From Candidatus Marisimplicoccus framensis (lineage in GTDB: Bacteria > Bacteroidota > Bacteroidia > Flavobacteriales > Flavobacteriaceae): DNA of 64,000 nt. Below, one piece after another: positions 7,454-15,247 of the stretch. The stretch lies in the NCBI GenBank assembly GCA_905182065.1, contig CAJIZN010000001.1, positions 1,046,403 to 1,110,402 on the forward strand, given 5' to 3'. Numbering within the stretch: the stretch's first letter is position 1; each line of letters opens with the position of its first letter. The translations under genes and the position numbers were made by a program. The notes below the pieces were generated by a model. That model was not told the origin of the DNA. It searched no databases and was given only the letters and a program-made list of their open reading frames with translations.

Positions 7454-8329
7454 ATGAAGAAAAAACTATTTTTTCTAGTTCCAGTTTTTTTATTATTTCT
7501 TCAATGTAAGAAAGAGGACACCTCTCCAACATACACAATAAGAGATTATAGTGAGCAAGTTATCGTTGATCAAGACTTATTGGAATCCTACTTAAAGACA
7601 CATACTTATAATTATGAAGATTTTAATAATGAATCTGATGTTAATATTAAGTTAGATACTATATCGAACAATAATTCCTCAAGACTTACACTGTTTGAAC
7701 AGGCTAAGATCAAAACAGTTGATGTAACTAACTCTGAGGGTCAGGTTACTTCTCACAATCTATACTACATTATTGCTCGTGAAGGCTCGAATGAGAATCC
7801 TTCAGTTGCAGACTCTGTATATGTTTCATATGATGGAACACTTATTGATGGAAATACATTTGATAATCGTAAGTTTCCCATTTGGATTGATTTAGCAAAT
7901 TCTCTACAAGGATTTAGAGAAGGAGTTTCAGAACTTAGAACTGGAAAATTTACAGAAAATTCAAATGGAACTATTGATTATAGTTCTTTTGGTGTTGGTT
8001 TATTTTTTATTCCCTCAGGTATAGGTTATTTTGAAAATATAAGTTCAGGTATACCTGAATATTCTCCCCTAATTTTTACTGTTAAACTAATGACTCATAC
8101 AGATACAGATCATGATAATGATGGTATACTATCAATTTTTGAGGATATAGATGGAGATAATAAACCATTTGGAGATGATACAGATGGGGACAACCTATGG
8201 AATATGTACGATGTTGATGACGATGGAGATGGGATTCTTACTGTAAATGAAATAGATAAAAACAATGATTCTATAATAGATGATACTAATAATGACGGTA
8301 TACCTGACTATTTAGATCCAGATAACTAA
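7454..8329 (+). CDS. FKBP-type peptidyl-prolyl isomerase lipoprotein with Asp-rich tail
   Basis: Residues 1-18 form a lipoprotein signal ending in LFLQC, so the mature protein is a lipid-anchored envelope protein. Residues about 100-210 fit an FKBP domain (DSVYVSYDGTLIDGNTFDN, then a helix with GFREGVSELRTGK and the strand PLIFTVKLM). The last 75 residues hold several DxDxDG-type calcium-binding loops like thrombospondin type 3 repeats (TDHDNDGILS, DVDDDGDGILT, NNDGIPDYLDPD). An FKBP fused to such a tail suggests a surface or periplasmic protein stabilised by Ca2+. Whether it is an active isomerase is not clear. It ends in a 4-base overlap with the convergent barrel gene. Confidence 0.85.
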   Translation: MKKKLFFLVPVFLLFLQCKKEDTSPTYTIRDYSEQVIVDQDLLESYLKTHTYNYEDFNNESDVNIKLDTISNNNSSRLTLFEQAKIKTVDVTNSEGQVTSHNLYYIIAREGSNENPSVADSVYVSYDGTLIDGNTFDNRKFPIWIDLANSLQGFREGVSELRTGKFTENSNGTIDYSSFGVGLFFIPSGIGYFENISSGIPEYSPLIFTVKLMTHTDTDHDNDGILSIFEDIDGDNKPFGDDTDGDNLWNMYDVDDDGDGILTVNEIDKNNDSIIDDTNNDGIPDYLDPDN

Positions 8330-8994
8330 TTATTCTTCTTTTTAAACAAACCATAAGGAATATCATAAGATAGATTTAATGATAACTTATTTGTAGTTAG
8401 ATCAACATTAGCATTTTCAAGTTCAACACCATTTGCGTTAATAATTAAAATCTCCTTATTGTTAAGTCCTCTCTCATATCTTAAACCTAAGCTTAATGAT
8501 CTAAATTTAACTCTAGATCCAATTAGTAAGCTTAATGTATATTTATCTTTAATTTCTTCTAAATCAAAGTTACTTGAGTTTGAAAGGCTATATTTAAATG
8601 AAGGTCCGGCAAATACACTTATTGGTCCTAAAACTTTATATCCAAATATTATAGGTACTTGAATATCAGTAGATTTGTATGAATGTTCTGCAATATTAAT
8701 TGATTGGTCTAAAATAGAATTTCCTTCGAAAGCAGTTGCATTTTTAGATTTTGAAAAAATTAGATTTAATTCTGGTCTAATATAGAAAGTAATTAAATCA
8801 ATCTCAGTAAAAACCCCAAATTGAAAACCAGTTGAATTTTTAATATCAAGGTTGTAATTATCAATTTTGTTTTTAATGTTTTCAATTGCACCAAAGTTAT
8901 CATCATTCAAACCAAAGTTAACACCTAAATTACCTTGAGCTGTAAGAGAAGATGAGAATAATATAAATAATAAGAATAAAATAGTTTTTCTCAT
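8326..8994 (-). CDS. Small outer-membrane beta-barrel protein (PorT-like)
   Basis: I start at the internal Met giving MRKTILFLLFILFSSSLTAQ, a standard Sec signal peptide; the track's start at 9009 adds MLFIV in front of it. The roughly 200 mature residues show alternating hydrophobic/polar strands, glycine-rich turns and an end with LSLNLSYDIPYGLF, as in 8-10 stranded porin-family barrels. Segments such as IYFRPEL-like FYIRPELNLIF and GPISVFAGPSFKYSL resemble the flavobacterial porin family. No enzymatic role is implied. It ends beside the FKBP lipoprotein gene on the opposite strand. Confidence 0.8.
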   Translation of the reverse strand: MRKTILFLLFILFSSSLTAQGNLGVNFGLNDDNFGAIENIKNKIDNYNLDIKNSTGFQFGVFTEIDLITFYIRPELNLIFSKSKNATAFEGNSILDQSINIAEHSYKSTDIQVPIIFGYKVLGPISVFAGPSFKYSLSNSSNFDLEEIKDKYTLSLLIGSRVKFRSLSLGLRYERGLNNKEILIINANGVELENANVDLTTNKLSLNLSYDIPYGLFKKKNN

Positions 8995-9024
8995 AACAAT
9001 AAAGAGCAATAATTATGCCACTGA

Positions 9025-9978
9025 TTACTTTCTTTTAAGAACATCAACTGCTGAATTATAAATAGATGAGCTATTCAACCCATATTTATTCATAAGTTCG
9101 GATGGAGGACCAGATTCACCAAAAGTATCCTTTGTACCAACAAACTCTTGAGGTGAAGGTAGTTTTGTTACAAGTAATCTAGAAATACTTTCACCTAAAC
9201 CACCGTAAATATTATGTTCTTCTGCTGAAACAAGACATCCTGTTTTTGAAACTGACTTTAGTATAATGTCTTCATCTAGGGGTTTAATAGTATGGATATT
9301 TATTATTTCAGCATTTATTCCATTTTCAGCTAATTTTTCTGAAGCTTTAATTGCCTCCCATACCAAATGTCCAGTAGCAACAATGGTTACATCATTTCCC
9401 TCTTTTAACATTAAACCTTTTCCAATTTTAAATTTCTCAGACGAGTTTGTAAAATTTGCAACTTTAGGTCTTCCAAATCTTAAATAAACAGGACCATCAA
9501 AATTTGAAATTTCAATTGTTGCAGATTTTGTTTGGTTAAAATCACAAGTATTAATTACTGTCATTCCAGGTAACATTTTCATTAGACCAATATCCTCAAG
9601 GATCTGATGAGTTGCCCCATCTTCTCCAAGTGTTATTCCAGCATGAGAAGCACATATCTTAACATTTTTATTAGAGTAAGCAACTGATTGTCGAATTTGG
9701 TCATAAACTCTTCCTGTTGAAAAATTAGCAAATGTTCCAGTAAATGGTATTTTTCCACCAGTTGCAAGACCAGCTGCAAGACCAATCATATTTGCTTCTG
9801 CAATTCCTGTTTGAAAAAATCTTTCAGGATTTTCTTCAGCAAAAACATTCATTTTTAATGAACCAGTTAGATCAGCACATAATGCTACTACATTATCATT
9901 AGATCTACCTAATTCAGTTAGGCCTTCTCCAAAACCTGACCTTGTATCTTTATCTCCTTGATTTATAATTTTTTCCAT
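9025..9978 (-). CDS. Transketolase, C-terminal subunit
   Basis: The second half of a split transketolase (pyrimidine-binding plus C-terminal domain), 317 residues. It carries the catalytic-Glu region FFQTGIAEANMIGLAAGLA, the SHAGITLGEDGATHQ segment and the C-terminal EEHNIYGGLGESIS. Together with the preceding gene it transfers two-carbon ketol units between sugar phosphates in the non-oxidative pentose phosphate pathway. The gap to the N-terminal subunit gene is one base, so the pair must be cotranslated. DXP synthase is related, but the split form and motifs fit transketolase. Confidence 0.93.
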   Translation of the reverse strand: MEKIINQGDKDTRSGFGEGLTELGRSNDNVVALCADLTGSLKMNVFAEENPERFFQTGIAEANMIGLAAGLATGGKIPFTGTFANFSTGRVYDQIRQSVAYSNKNVKICASHAGITLGEDGATHQILEDIGLMKMLPGMTVINTCDFNQTKSATIEISNFDGPVYLRFGRPKVANFTNSSEKFKIGKGLMLKEGNDVTIVATGHLVWEAIKASEKLAENGINAEIINIHTIKPLDEDIILKSVSKTGCLVSAEEHNIYGGLGESISRLLVTKLPSPQEFVGTKDTFGESGPPSELMNKYGLNSSSIYNSAVDVLKRK

Positions 9979-9979
9979 A

Positions 9980-10807
9980 TTAATAGTCTCCTAGAGTTTC
10001 AGGGTTTTGATTAAGTGCAACTTCTAATTGTTCATCATTTGGAGCTTTACCGTGCCATTCATGAGTATGCATCATAAAGTCAACACCATTTCCCATTACT
10101 GTTTTCATTAATATAACAATAGGTTCACCTTTTTTAGAATTTTCCTTAGCTAAACTAAGTGTTGAATAAACTTCATCAAGAGAATTTCCATTTTCCATTT
10201 CTAGAACTTTCCATCCAAAAGATTCAAATTTTGATTTTAAGTCACCAATATCTAAAACATCCTTTGTTGAACCATCTATTTGTTGTCCGTTATAATCAAC
10301 AGTAACAATAATATTATCAACTTTTTTTGCTGCTGCAAACATAAATGCTTCCCAATTTTGACCTTCCTGAAGTTCACCATCACCAGTTAAAACATATACA
10401 AGAGAGTCATCATTATTAAGTTTTTTGGATAACGCGATACCAAGCCCTACTGAAACACCTTGACCAAGAGACCCAGAAGAAATATTTATACCAGGTAAAT
10501 TATCATGATTAGTCGGATGCCCTTGAAGTCTAGAATCAATTTTTCTGAAAGTATCTAGTTCATCAACTTTAAAATAACCTGACCTAGCAAGAGTACTATA
10601 ATAAACAGGTGATATGTGTCCATTAGATAAAATGAACATGTCATTTGAGTCACTGTTATTATCTACTTTTAAAACTCTTTTATATAACGTAACAAAAAAT
10701 TCAACGCAACCTAGTGAGCCACCTGGATGTCCAGAATTAACCGTATGAACCATTCTTAATATATCTCTTCTAACCTGCGTTACTAGCTTATTTAAATCTA
10801 CATCCAT
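9980..10807 (-). CDS. Transketolase, N-terminal (TPP pyrophosphate-binding) subunit
   Basis: A 275-residue subunit with the N-terminal substrate histidine motif VNSGHPGGSLG, the thiamine diphosphate and metal motif GDGELQEGQNWE...DYNGQQIDG, and LSNGHISPVYYSTL. It is the first gene of the split transketolase operon and has its own promoter 8 bases upstream. Split two-subunit transketolases occur in archaea and many bacteria; here neither half contains the other's domain. Confidence 0.94.
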   Translation of the reverse strand: MDVDLNKLVTQVRRDILRMVHTVNSGHPGGSLGCVEFFVTLYKRVLKVDNNSDSNDMFILSNGHISPVYYSTLARSGYFKVDELDTFRKIDSRLQGHPTNHDNLPGINISSGSLGQGVSVGLGIALSKKLNNDDSLVYVLTGDGELQEGQNWEAFMFAAAKKVDNIIVTVDYNGQQIDGSTKDVLDIGDLKSKFESFGWKVLEMENGNSLDEVYSTLSLAKENSKKGEPIVILMKTVMGNGVDFMMHTHEWHGKAPNDEQLEVALNQNPETLGDY

Positions 10808-10814
10808 ATATTGG

Positions 10815-10844
10815 TAAATGTATAATTAAACATATGAGAATCAA
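10815..10844 (-). promoter_or_regulatory. Candidate transketolase operon promoter
   Basis: TTG (10844-10842), a 19-base spacer, then TACATTTA (10822-10815), one mismatch from TAnnTTTG, ending seven bases before the ATG. Confidence 0.5.
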
Positions 10845-10918
10845 AACTCTTTAAATTCTTTTTATCATAAATTATATAGAAATAATTAACAATCTATTTA
10901 CGATGTTAATTTCTTTAC

Positions 10919-10926
10919 TAATTTTG
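10919..10926 (+). promoter_or_regulatory. -7 element of the LptF/G gene
   Basis: TAATTTTG matches TAnnTTTG exactly and ends five bases before the ATG at 10932. No canonical TTG is seen upstream. Confidence 0.45.
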
Positions 10927-10931
10927 AGTTA

Positions 10932-11999
10932 ATGAAGATTATAGATAAGTATATAATCAAGAAATATCTGAGTACTTTTTTTGTAATGTTTGGTTTATTT
11001 ATTCCAATTGGAATAATGGTTGACTTTGCAGAAAAAATAGATAAATTTAGAGAAAACGAAGTCCCAGGAGATTTAATATTAAGTTATTACATAGATTTTG
11101 TTTGGTATTTTGGTAGTCAACTTTACCCTGTTTTTCTTTTTTTAGCAGTTATTTTCTTTACCTCTAGATTAGCTACCAATACAGAGATAACAGCTATACT
11201 TTCCTCGGGTCTTTCTTTTCAAAGATTCTCAAAACCATATTTTATATCTACTTCTTTAATTGTTGTCTTTGCTCTTATAGCAGGTATGTTTATAGTTCCT
11301 AAATCAAATCAAAATTTTAATGAATTTATTTCAGAGAATATTAAATCAGAAGAAAAAAGAAAAACTTCTAGATTATTTAAACAGATAAATGACATTGAGT
11401 ATATATATGTTAGCAGTTATGATCCTTCAAGGAAAAGAGGTTTAAACTTTACTTTAGAAAACTTTGACGGAAATGAGTTAAGACATAAAATAACTGCAAC
11501 AACAATTAGATGGGATGACTCAATTTTTAGATTAACAAATTATGTTAAGAGATCAATAATTAACGATCAAGAGATTATAAAAAGAGTAACAAGATTAGAT
11601 ACTATATTAGATTTTGATATTGATGATTTAGCTCCATTAAACTATGTAGCCGAAACTTTAAATTTCTTTGAATTAAATGAACTAATTCGATATGAAAAAA
11701 AAGCTGGTTCTCCTTTAATTAACTCTCATCTTTTAGTACGCCATAAAAGATATACAATACCTCTTTCTTGTTTTATTTTAACCTTAATAGCTATTTCTGT
11801 TTCTTCTTTTAAAAGAAGGGGAGGAACTGGCAGTAATCTTGCTATTGGTGTTTCTCTTGGATTTCTCTTTATATTTCTTGATAAAATTTTTAGTGTATTA
11901 GTAATTAAATCTAACTTTTCTCCTGCAATAGCATCCTGGGGAATACTCTTAATATTTCTTATAATTGCTGTTTTATTATTAAAAAAAGCAATTAGATAA
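10932..11999 (+). CDS. LptF/LptG-family permease (YjgP/YjgQ), lipopolysaccharide export
   Basis: An inner-membrane subunit of the LptB2FG ABC transporter that extracts LPS and feeds it to the periplasmic bridge. The 355-residue protein starts IIDKYIIKKYLSTFFVMFG, a family hallmark, and has about three N-terminal transmembrane helices, a periplasmic beta-rich domain (residues about 125-250), and three C-terminal helices beginning PLSCFILTLIAISVSSFK. Whether it is LptF or LptG cannot be told from one paralogue. It leads a unit with accA and dnaB, a typical flavobacterial order. Confidence 0.9.
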   Translation: MKIIDKYIIKKYLSTFFVMFGLFIPIGIMVDFAEKIDKFRENEVPGDLILSYYIDFVWYFGSQLYPVFLFLAVIFFTSRLATNTEITAILSSGLSFQRFSKPYFISTSLIVVFALIAGMFIVPKSNQNFNEFISENIKSEEKRKTSRLFKQINDIEYIYVSSYDPSRKRGLNFTLENFDGNELRHKITATTIRWDDSIFRLTNYVKRSIINDQEIIKRVTRLDTILDFDIDDLAPLNYVAETLNFFELNELIRYEKKAGSPLINSHLLVRHKRYTIPLSCFILTLIAISVSSFKRRGGTGSNLAIGVSLGFLFIFLDKIFSVLVIKSNFSPAIASWGILLIFLIIAVLLLKKAIR

Positions 12000-12036
12000 A
12001 TTCTATTTTTAAACTATATTTACATAAATTTTAACT

Positions 12037-12990
12037 ATGGAGTTTTTAGAATTTGAAGTTCCTGTAAAAGAAATTTTAGATCAAATTGAAAAGTGTAAGT
12101 CAATTGAAAATGAAAGTGATGTTGATATAACAAAAACTTACAATCTTCTTCAAAAAAAATTAGTTGAGGCCAAAAAAGATATATATGGTAATCTTTCTTC
12201 ATGGCAAAAAGTTCAATTATCACGTCATCCTAATAGACCTTATACATTAGACTATATTAACAATATTTGTGGTGACTCATTTCTTGAACTTCACGGTGAT
12301 AGAAATGTTAGTGACGATAAGGCTATGATTGGAGGTCTTGGTAAAATTGATAATCAATCTTTTATGTTTATCGGTACCCAAAAAGGTTATAACACTAAGA
12401 CTAGACAATATAGAAATTTTGGTATGGCTAATCCTGAAGGTTATAGAAAAGCTCTTAGATTAATGAGACAAGCTGAAAAATTTAATATTCCAATTGTAAC
12501 ATTAATTGATACTCCTGGTGCCTTTCCTGGACTAGAAGCAGAAGAAAGAGGTCAAGGTGAAGCCATTGCTAGAAACATATATGAGATGATGAATATTAAA
12601 GTTCCTATCATATGTATAGTCATAGGAGAAGGAGCTTCTGGTGGAGCTTTAGGTATAGGTGTTGGTGATAAGATTTTGATGCTTGAAAATACTTGGTATT
12701 CTGTTATTTCTCCCGAATCTTGTTCATCTATACTTTGGAGAAGCTGGGAACATAAAGAAGCTGCTGCAGATGCTTTAAAGCTTACAGCTAAAGATATGCT
12801 TAAAAATAAACTGATTGATAAAATTATTGATGAACCACTTGGAGGTGCACATTATAATCCCACAGAAACATTCCAATCAGTGAAAGAAAATATTTTATTT
12901 TTTAATAAGAAAATAAATTCATTATCAAGAAATAAAATGATTGAAGTTAGAAGAAAAAAGTTCACAAAGATTGGCAACTTCAAAGGTTAA
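12037..12990 (+). CDS. accA: Acetyl-CoA carboxylase carboxyltransferase subunit alpha
   Basis: With AccD it transfers the carboxyl group from carboxybiotin to acetyl-CoA, making malonyl-CoA for fatty acid synthesis. The 317-residue protein has the usual N-terminal helical region and crotonase-like core: [19 protein letters not shown], the oxyanion/CoA motif [15 protein letters not shown], and [16 protein letters not shown]. Length matches the family. It lies 37 bases after the LptF/G gene and 112 bases before dnaB. Confidence 0.97.
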   Translation: MEFLEFEVPVKEILDQIEKCKSIENESDVDITKTYNLLQKKLVEAKKDIYGNLSSWQKVQLSRHPNRPYTLDYINNICGDSFLELHGDRNVSDDKAMIGGLGKIDNQSFMFIGTQKGYNTKTRQYRNFGMANPEGYRKALRLMRQAEKFNIPIVTLIDTPGAFPGLEAEERGQGEAIARNIYEMMNIKVPIICIVIGEGASGGALGIGVGDKILMLENTWYSVISPESCSSILWRSWEHKEAAADALKLTAKDMLKNKLIDKIIDEPLGGAHYNPTETFQSVKENILFFNKKINSLSRNKMIEVRRKKFTKIGNFKG

Positions 12991-12996
12991 TATCAG

Positions 12997-13033
12997 TATT
13001 AACAAATCTCCTTAGTTATTAACAAATTTCTTG
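12997..13033 (+). repeat. Imperfect 17-bp direct repeat upstream of dnaB
   Basis: TATTAACAAATCTCCTT is followed 20 bases later by TATTAACAAATTTCTTG (13 or 14 of 17 matching). The 20-base phase, two helical turns, would place both on one DNA face, as for a protein-binding operator. Chance is plausible in such AT-rich DNA. Confidence 0.35.
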
Positions 13034-13102
13034 TTTAAACTTTTAATTAATATCATTTAAAGATTATGATATTTAAAAATCCATTTTACATACATTTACT
13101 AA

Positions 13103-14608
13103 ATGGAGAAAAGGAATCCACTTAAAATTTATGAAACCGAAAATCAGTCTGTAGTTAACCTTTCTGATGGTAGAATTCCACCACAGGCAATTGATCTTGA
13201 AGAGGCTGTGCTTGGTGCAATGCTGATTGATGAAAAAGGGGTTAATGAAATTATTGAATTATTATCTCCAGAAGTTTTTTATAAAAAGTCTCACCAGTTA
13301 ATATATGAGTCTATTGAGAGACTTTTTAGAGAATCTGAACCGATTGATTTATTAACTGTTTCAGCAGATTTAAAAAAGAATAAAAATTTTGAATCATCAG
13401 GAGGAGATTTTTATTTAATTAGTCTTTCTCAAAAGGTGTCATCTTCTGCTCATATTGAATTTCACTCTCGAATTATACTTCAAAAATACATTCAAAGGAA
13501 ATTAATCACAATTTCTAGTGAAATTATTCAAAAGTCATATAGTGAAACTACTGATGTTATGGATCTTTTAGATGAGGCTGAATCAAAACTTTATGATGTT
13601 GCACAAGGTAATATTAAAACATCAACAGAATCTGCTCAAAACCTTGTGATTAGAGCAAAAAATAGAATTGAAGAAATTGCTAAGCAAGACGGTCTTAGTG
13701 GGGTATCAACAGGTTTTGAAAAACTAGACATACTTACTTCTGGTTGGCAGCCAAGTGATCTTGTTATTATTGCAGCAAGACCTGGTATGGGTAAAACTGC
13801 TTTAGCACTTTCTATGGCAAGAAATATCTCTGTTAAACAAAATATTCCTGTTGCTTTCTTTTCACTTGAGATGTCTTCTGTTCAGCTTATTACTAGATTA
13901 ATATCATCTGAAACAGGTTTGTCGTCAGATAAGCTTAGAACAGGGAAACTAGCTGATCATGAATGGCAACAACTTAATATTAAAGTCTCAGATCTTGAAT
14001 CAGCTCCACTATATATTGACGATAGTCCTTCTTTAACAATTTTTGAATTAAGAGCTAAAGCAAGAAGACTTGCTTCTTCCCATGGAATTAAACTTATTAT
14101 AATCGATTATTTACAGTTAATGAATATTGGTTCTTCCAATAAAGCTGGAAATAGGGAACAAGAAATCTCAACTATTTCGAGGAATTTAAAAGCCTTAGCC
14201 AAAGAGCTTGACATTCCCGTTATTGCTTTGTCTCAGCTTTCAAGAGCTGTTGAAACAAGAGGTGGGACTAAAAGACCTATTTTATCTGATCTTAGAGAGT
14301 CGGGTGCTATAGAGCAAGATGCAGATATTGTATCCTTTCTTTATAGACCTGAATACTATGGTATTAATGAATGGGATGATGAAATGAAGACTCCATCTGA
14401 AGGTCAAGGTGAATTTATTGTTGCAAAACATAGAAATGGAGCCTTAGATTCAATAAAGCTAAGATTCGTTGCTAATCTAGGAAAATTCGAAGATCTTGGT
14501 GGTTTTGATTCTCCATTTGAGTTTCAGTCTAAACTAAACTCTGAAAATAAATTAAGTGACTTTAGTGAACCTAGTAATAAAGATGAAGATGAAGATATTC
14601 CCTTTTAA
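13103..14608 (+). CDS. dnaB: Replicative DNA helicase
   Basis: The hexameric 5'-3' helicase that unwinds DNA at the replication fork. The 501-residue protein shows the N-terminal primase-interaction domain (PPQAIDLEEAVLGAML), a linker, and a RecA-like core with Walker A AARPGMGKTALAL, Walker B LIIIDYLQLM, the DNA-binding segment SQLSRAVETR and the C-terminal DLRESGAIEQDADIVSFLYR. No intein is present. The acidic C-terminus (KDEDEDIPF) is typical. A hairpin shared with the convergent csp gene terminates it. Confidence 0.98.
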   Translation: MEKRNPLKIYETENQSVVNLSDGRIPPQAIDLEEAVLGAMLIDEKGVNEIIELLSPEVFYKKSHQLIYESIERLFRESEPIDLLTVSADLKKNKNFESSGGDFYLISLSQKVSSSAHIEFHSRIILQKYIQRKLITISSEIIQKSYSETTDVMDLLDEAESKLYDVAQGNIKTSTESAQNLVIRAKNRIEEIAKQDGLSGVSTGFEKLDILTSGWQPSDLVIIAARPGMGKTALALSMARNISVKQNIPVAFFSLEMSSVQLITRLISSETGLSSDKLRTGKLADHEWQQLNIKVSDLESAPLYIDDSPSLTIFELRAKARRLASSHGIKLIIIDYLQLMNIGSSNKAGNREQEISTISRNLKALAKELDIPVIALSQLSRAVETRGGTKRPILSDLRESGAIEQDADIVSFLYRPEYYGINEWDDEMKTPSEGQGEFIVAKHRNGALDSIKLRFVANLGKFEDLGGFDSPFEFQSKLNSENKLSDFSEPSNKDEDEDIPF

Positions 14609-14651
14609 AAATAATAACCTATAATTACTCTAAAATTAAGTTTAAAGCAAA

Positions 14652-14677
14652 AAAAAAGTCCCAATAGGGACTTTTTT
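14652..14677. terminator. Bidirectional intrinsic terminator, dnaB/csp copy A
   Basis: The arms AAAAAAGTCCC and GGGACTTTTTT flank the loop AATA. The T tract on either strand lets it terminate dnaB on the plus strand and csp copy A on the minus strand. Confidence 0.9.
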
Positions 14678-14695
14678 ATATTGTAATAGGGAAAT

Positions 14696-14887
14696 TTAGA
14701 TAACTTTTACGTTAACAGCATTTAAACCTTTATTACCTTCTTTTAATTCAAATTCTACTTTATCTCCCTCTGTAATCCTGTCAATAAGACCTGAAACATG
14801 AACGAAATGTTCTGTATCGTTATCATCTTCTTTAATAAAACCAAATCCTTTGGCCTCGTTGAAGAATTTTACTAATCCTGTACTCAT
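14696..14887 (-). CDS. Cold-shock-domain protein, copy A
   Basis: A 63-residue single-stranded nucleic-acid-binding CspA-family protein. It shows RNP1 (KGFGFI) and RNP2 (HFVHVSGL) and the ending KEGNKGLNAVNVKVI typical of Bacteroidota homologues. It acts as an RNA chaperone in the cytoplasm. It differs from copy B at three residues (Phe/Tyr in RNP1, Ile/Val, Val/Ile), all conservative. Its promoter was partly rebuilt by the duplication. Confidence 0.96.
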   Translation of the reverse strand: MSTGLVKFFNEAKGFGFIKEDDNDTEHFVHVSGLIDRITEGDKVEFELKEGNKGLNAVNVKVI

Positions 14888-14910
14888 ATTTTAATTTTTA
14901 TAAATTTTAG

Positions 14911-14941
14911 CGAAAATACTCTAAAATTAAGTTTAAAGCAA
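14911..14941 (-). promoter_or_regulatory. Promoter of csp copy A, -33 element inside copy B's terminator tail
   Basis: TTG (14941-14939), a 20-base spacer and TATTTTCG (14918-14911), one mismatch from TAnnTTTG. The TTG is the end of the T tract that follows the hairpin of copy B, so terminator and promoter overlap. Confidence 0.5.
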
Positions 14942-14942
14942 A

Positions 14943-14968
14943 AAAAAAGTCCCAATAGGGACTTTTTT
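14943..14968. terminator. Intrinsic terminator of csp copy B
   Basis: Identical to the hairpin 291 bases earlier (AAAAAAGTCCC-AATA-GGGACTTTTTT). It lies between the two csp genes, so copy A is probably transcribed mainly from its own promoter rather than by read-through. Confidence 0.88.
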
Positions 14969-14986
14969 ATATTGTAATAGGGAAAT

Positions 14987-15178
14987 TTAGATAACTTTTA
15001 CGTTAATAGCATTTAAACCTTTATTACCTTCTTTTAATTCAAATTCTACTTTATCTCCCTCTGTTACCCTGTCAATAAGACCTGAAACATGAACGAAATG
15101 TTCTGTATCGTTATCATCTTCTTTAATAAAACCATATCCTTTGGCCTCGTTGAAGAATTTTACTAATCCTGTACTCAT
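14987..15178 (-). CDS. Cold-shock-domain protein, copy B
   Basis: A 63-residue paralogue of copy A with RNP1 KGYGFI and RNP2 HFVHVSGL. This copy keeps the upstream DNA that extends beyond the duplication, so it is likely to have the ancestral promoter. No long structured cold-shock leader is visible; the leader is about 20 bases. Confidence 0.96.
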   Translation of the reverse strand: MSTGLVKFFNEAKGYGFIKEDDNDTEHFVHVSGLIDRVTEGDKVEFELKEGNKGLNAINVKVI

Positions 15179-15201
15179 ATTTTAATTTTTAATAATTTTA
15201 G

Positions 15202-15231
15202 CGAAATTACTCTAAAATTTTAATAAATCAA
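15202..15231 (-). promoter_or_regulatory. Promoter of csp copy B
   Basis: TTG (15231-15229), a 19-base spacer and TAATTTCG (15209-15202), one mismatch at the seventh base of TAnnTTTG. The same mismatch occurs in copy A. Confidence 0.5.
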
Positions 15232-15247
15232 TTTAATTTTAAATTAT

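Larger units (their letters stand above)
14626..15207. repeat. 291-bp perfect-register tandem duplication carrying csp and its terminator
   Basis: Copy A spans 14626-14916 and copy B 14917-15207. Both run from TACTCTAAAATTAAG through a hairpin, a csp gene on the minus strand and its leader ending in GCGAAA. The 12-mer TACTCTAAAATT recurs at 14626, 14917 and 15208, exactly 291 bases apart, so it marks the junctions and probably was the short homology that produced the duplication. The copies differ by only a few bases, so the event is recent or the copies are being homogenised. Confidence 0.95.
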
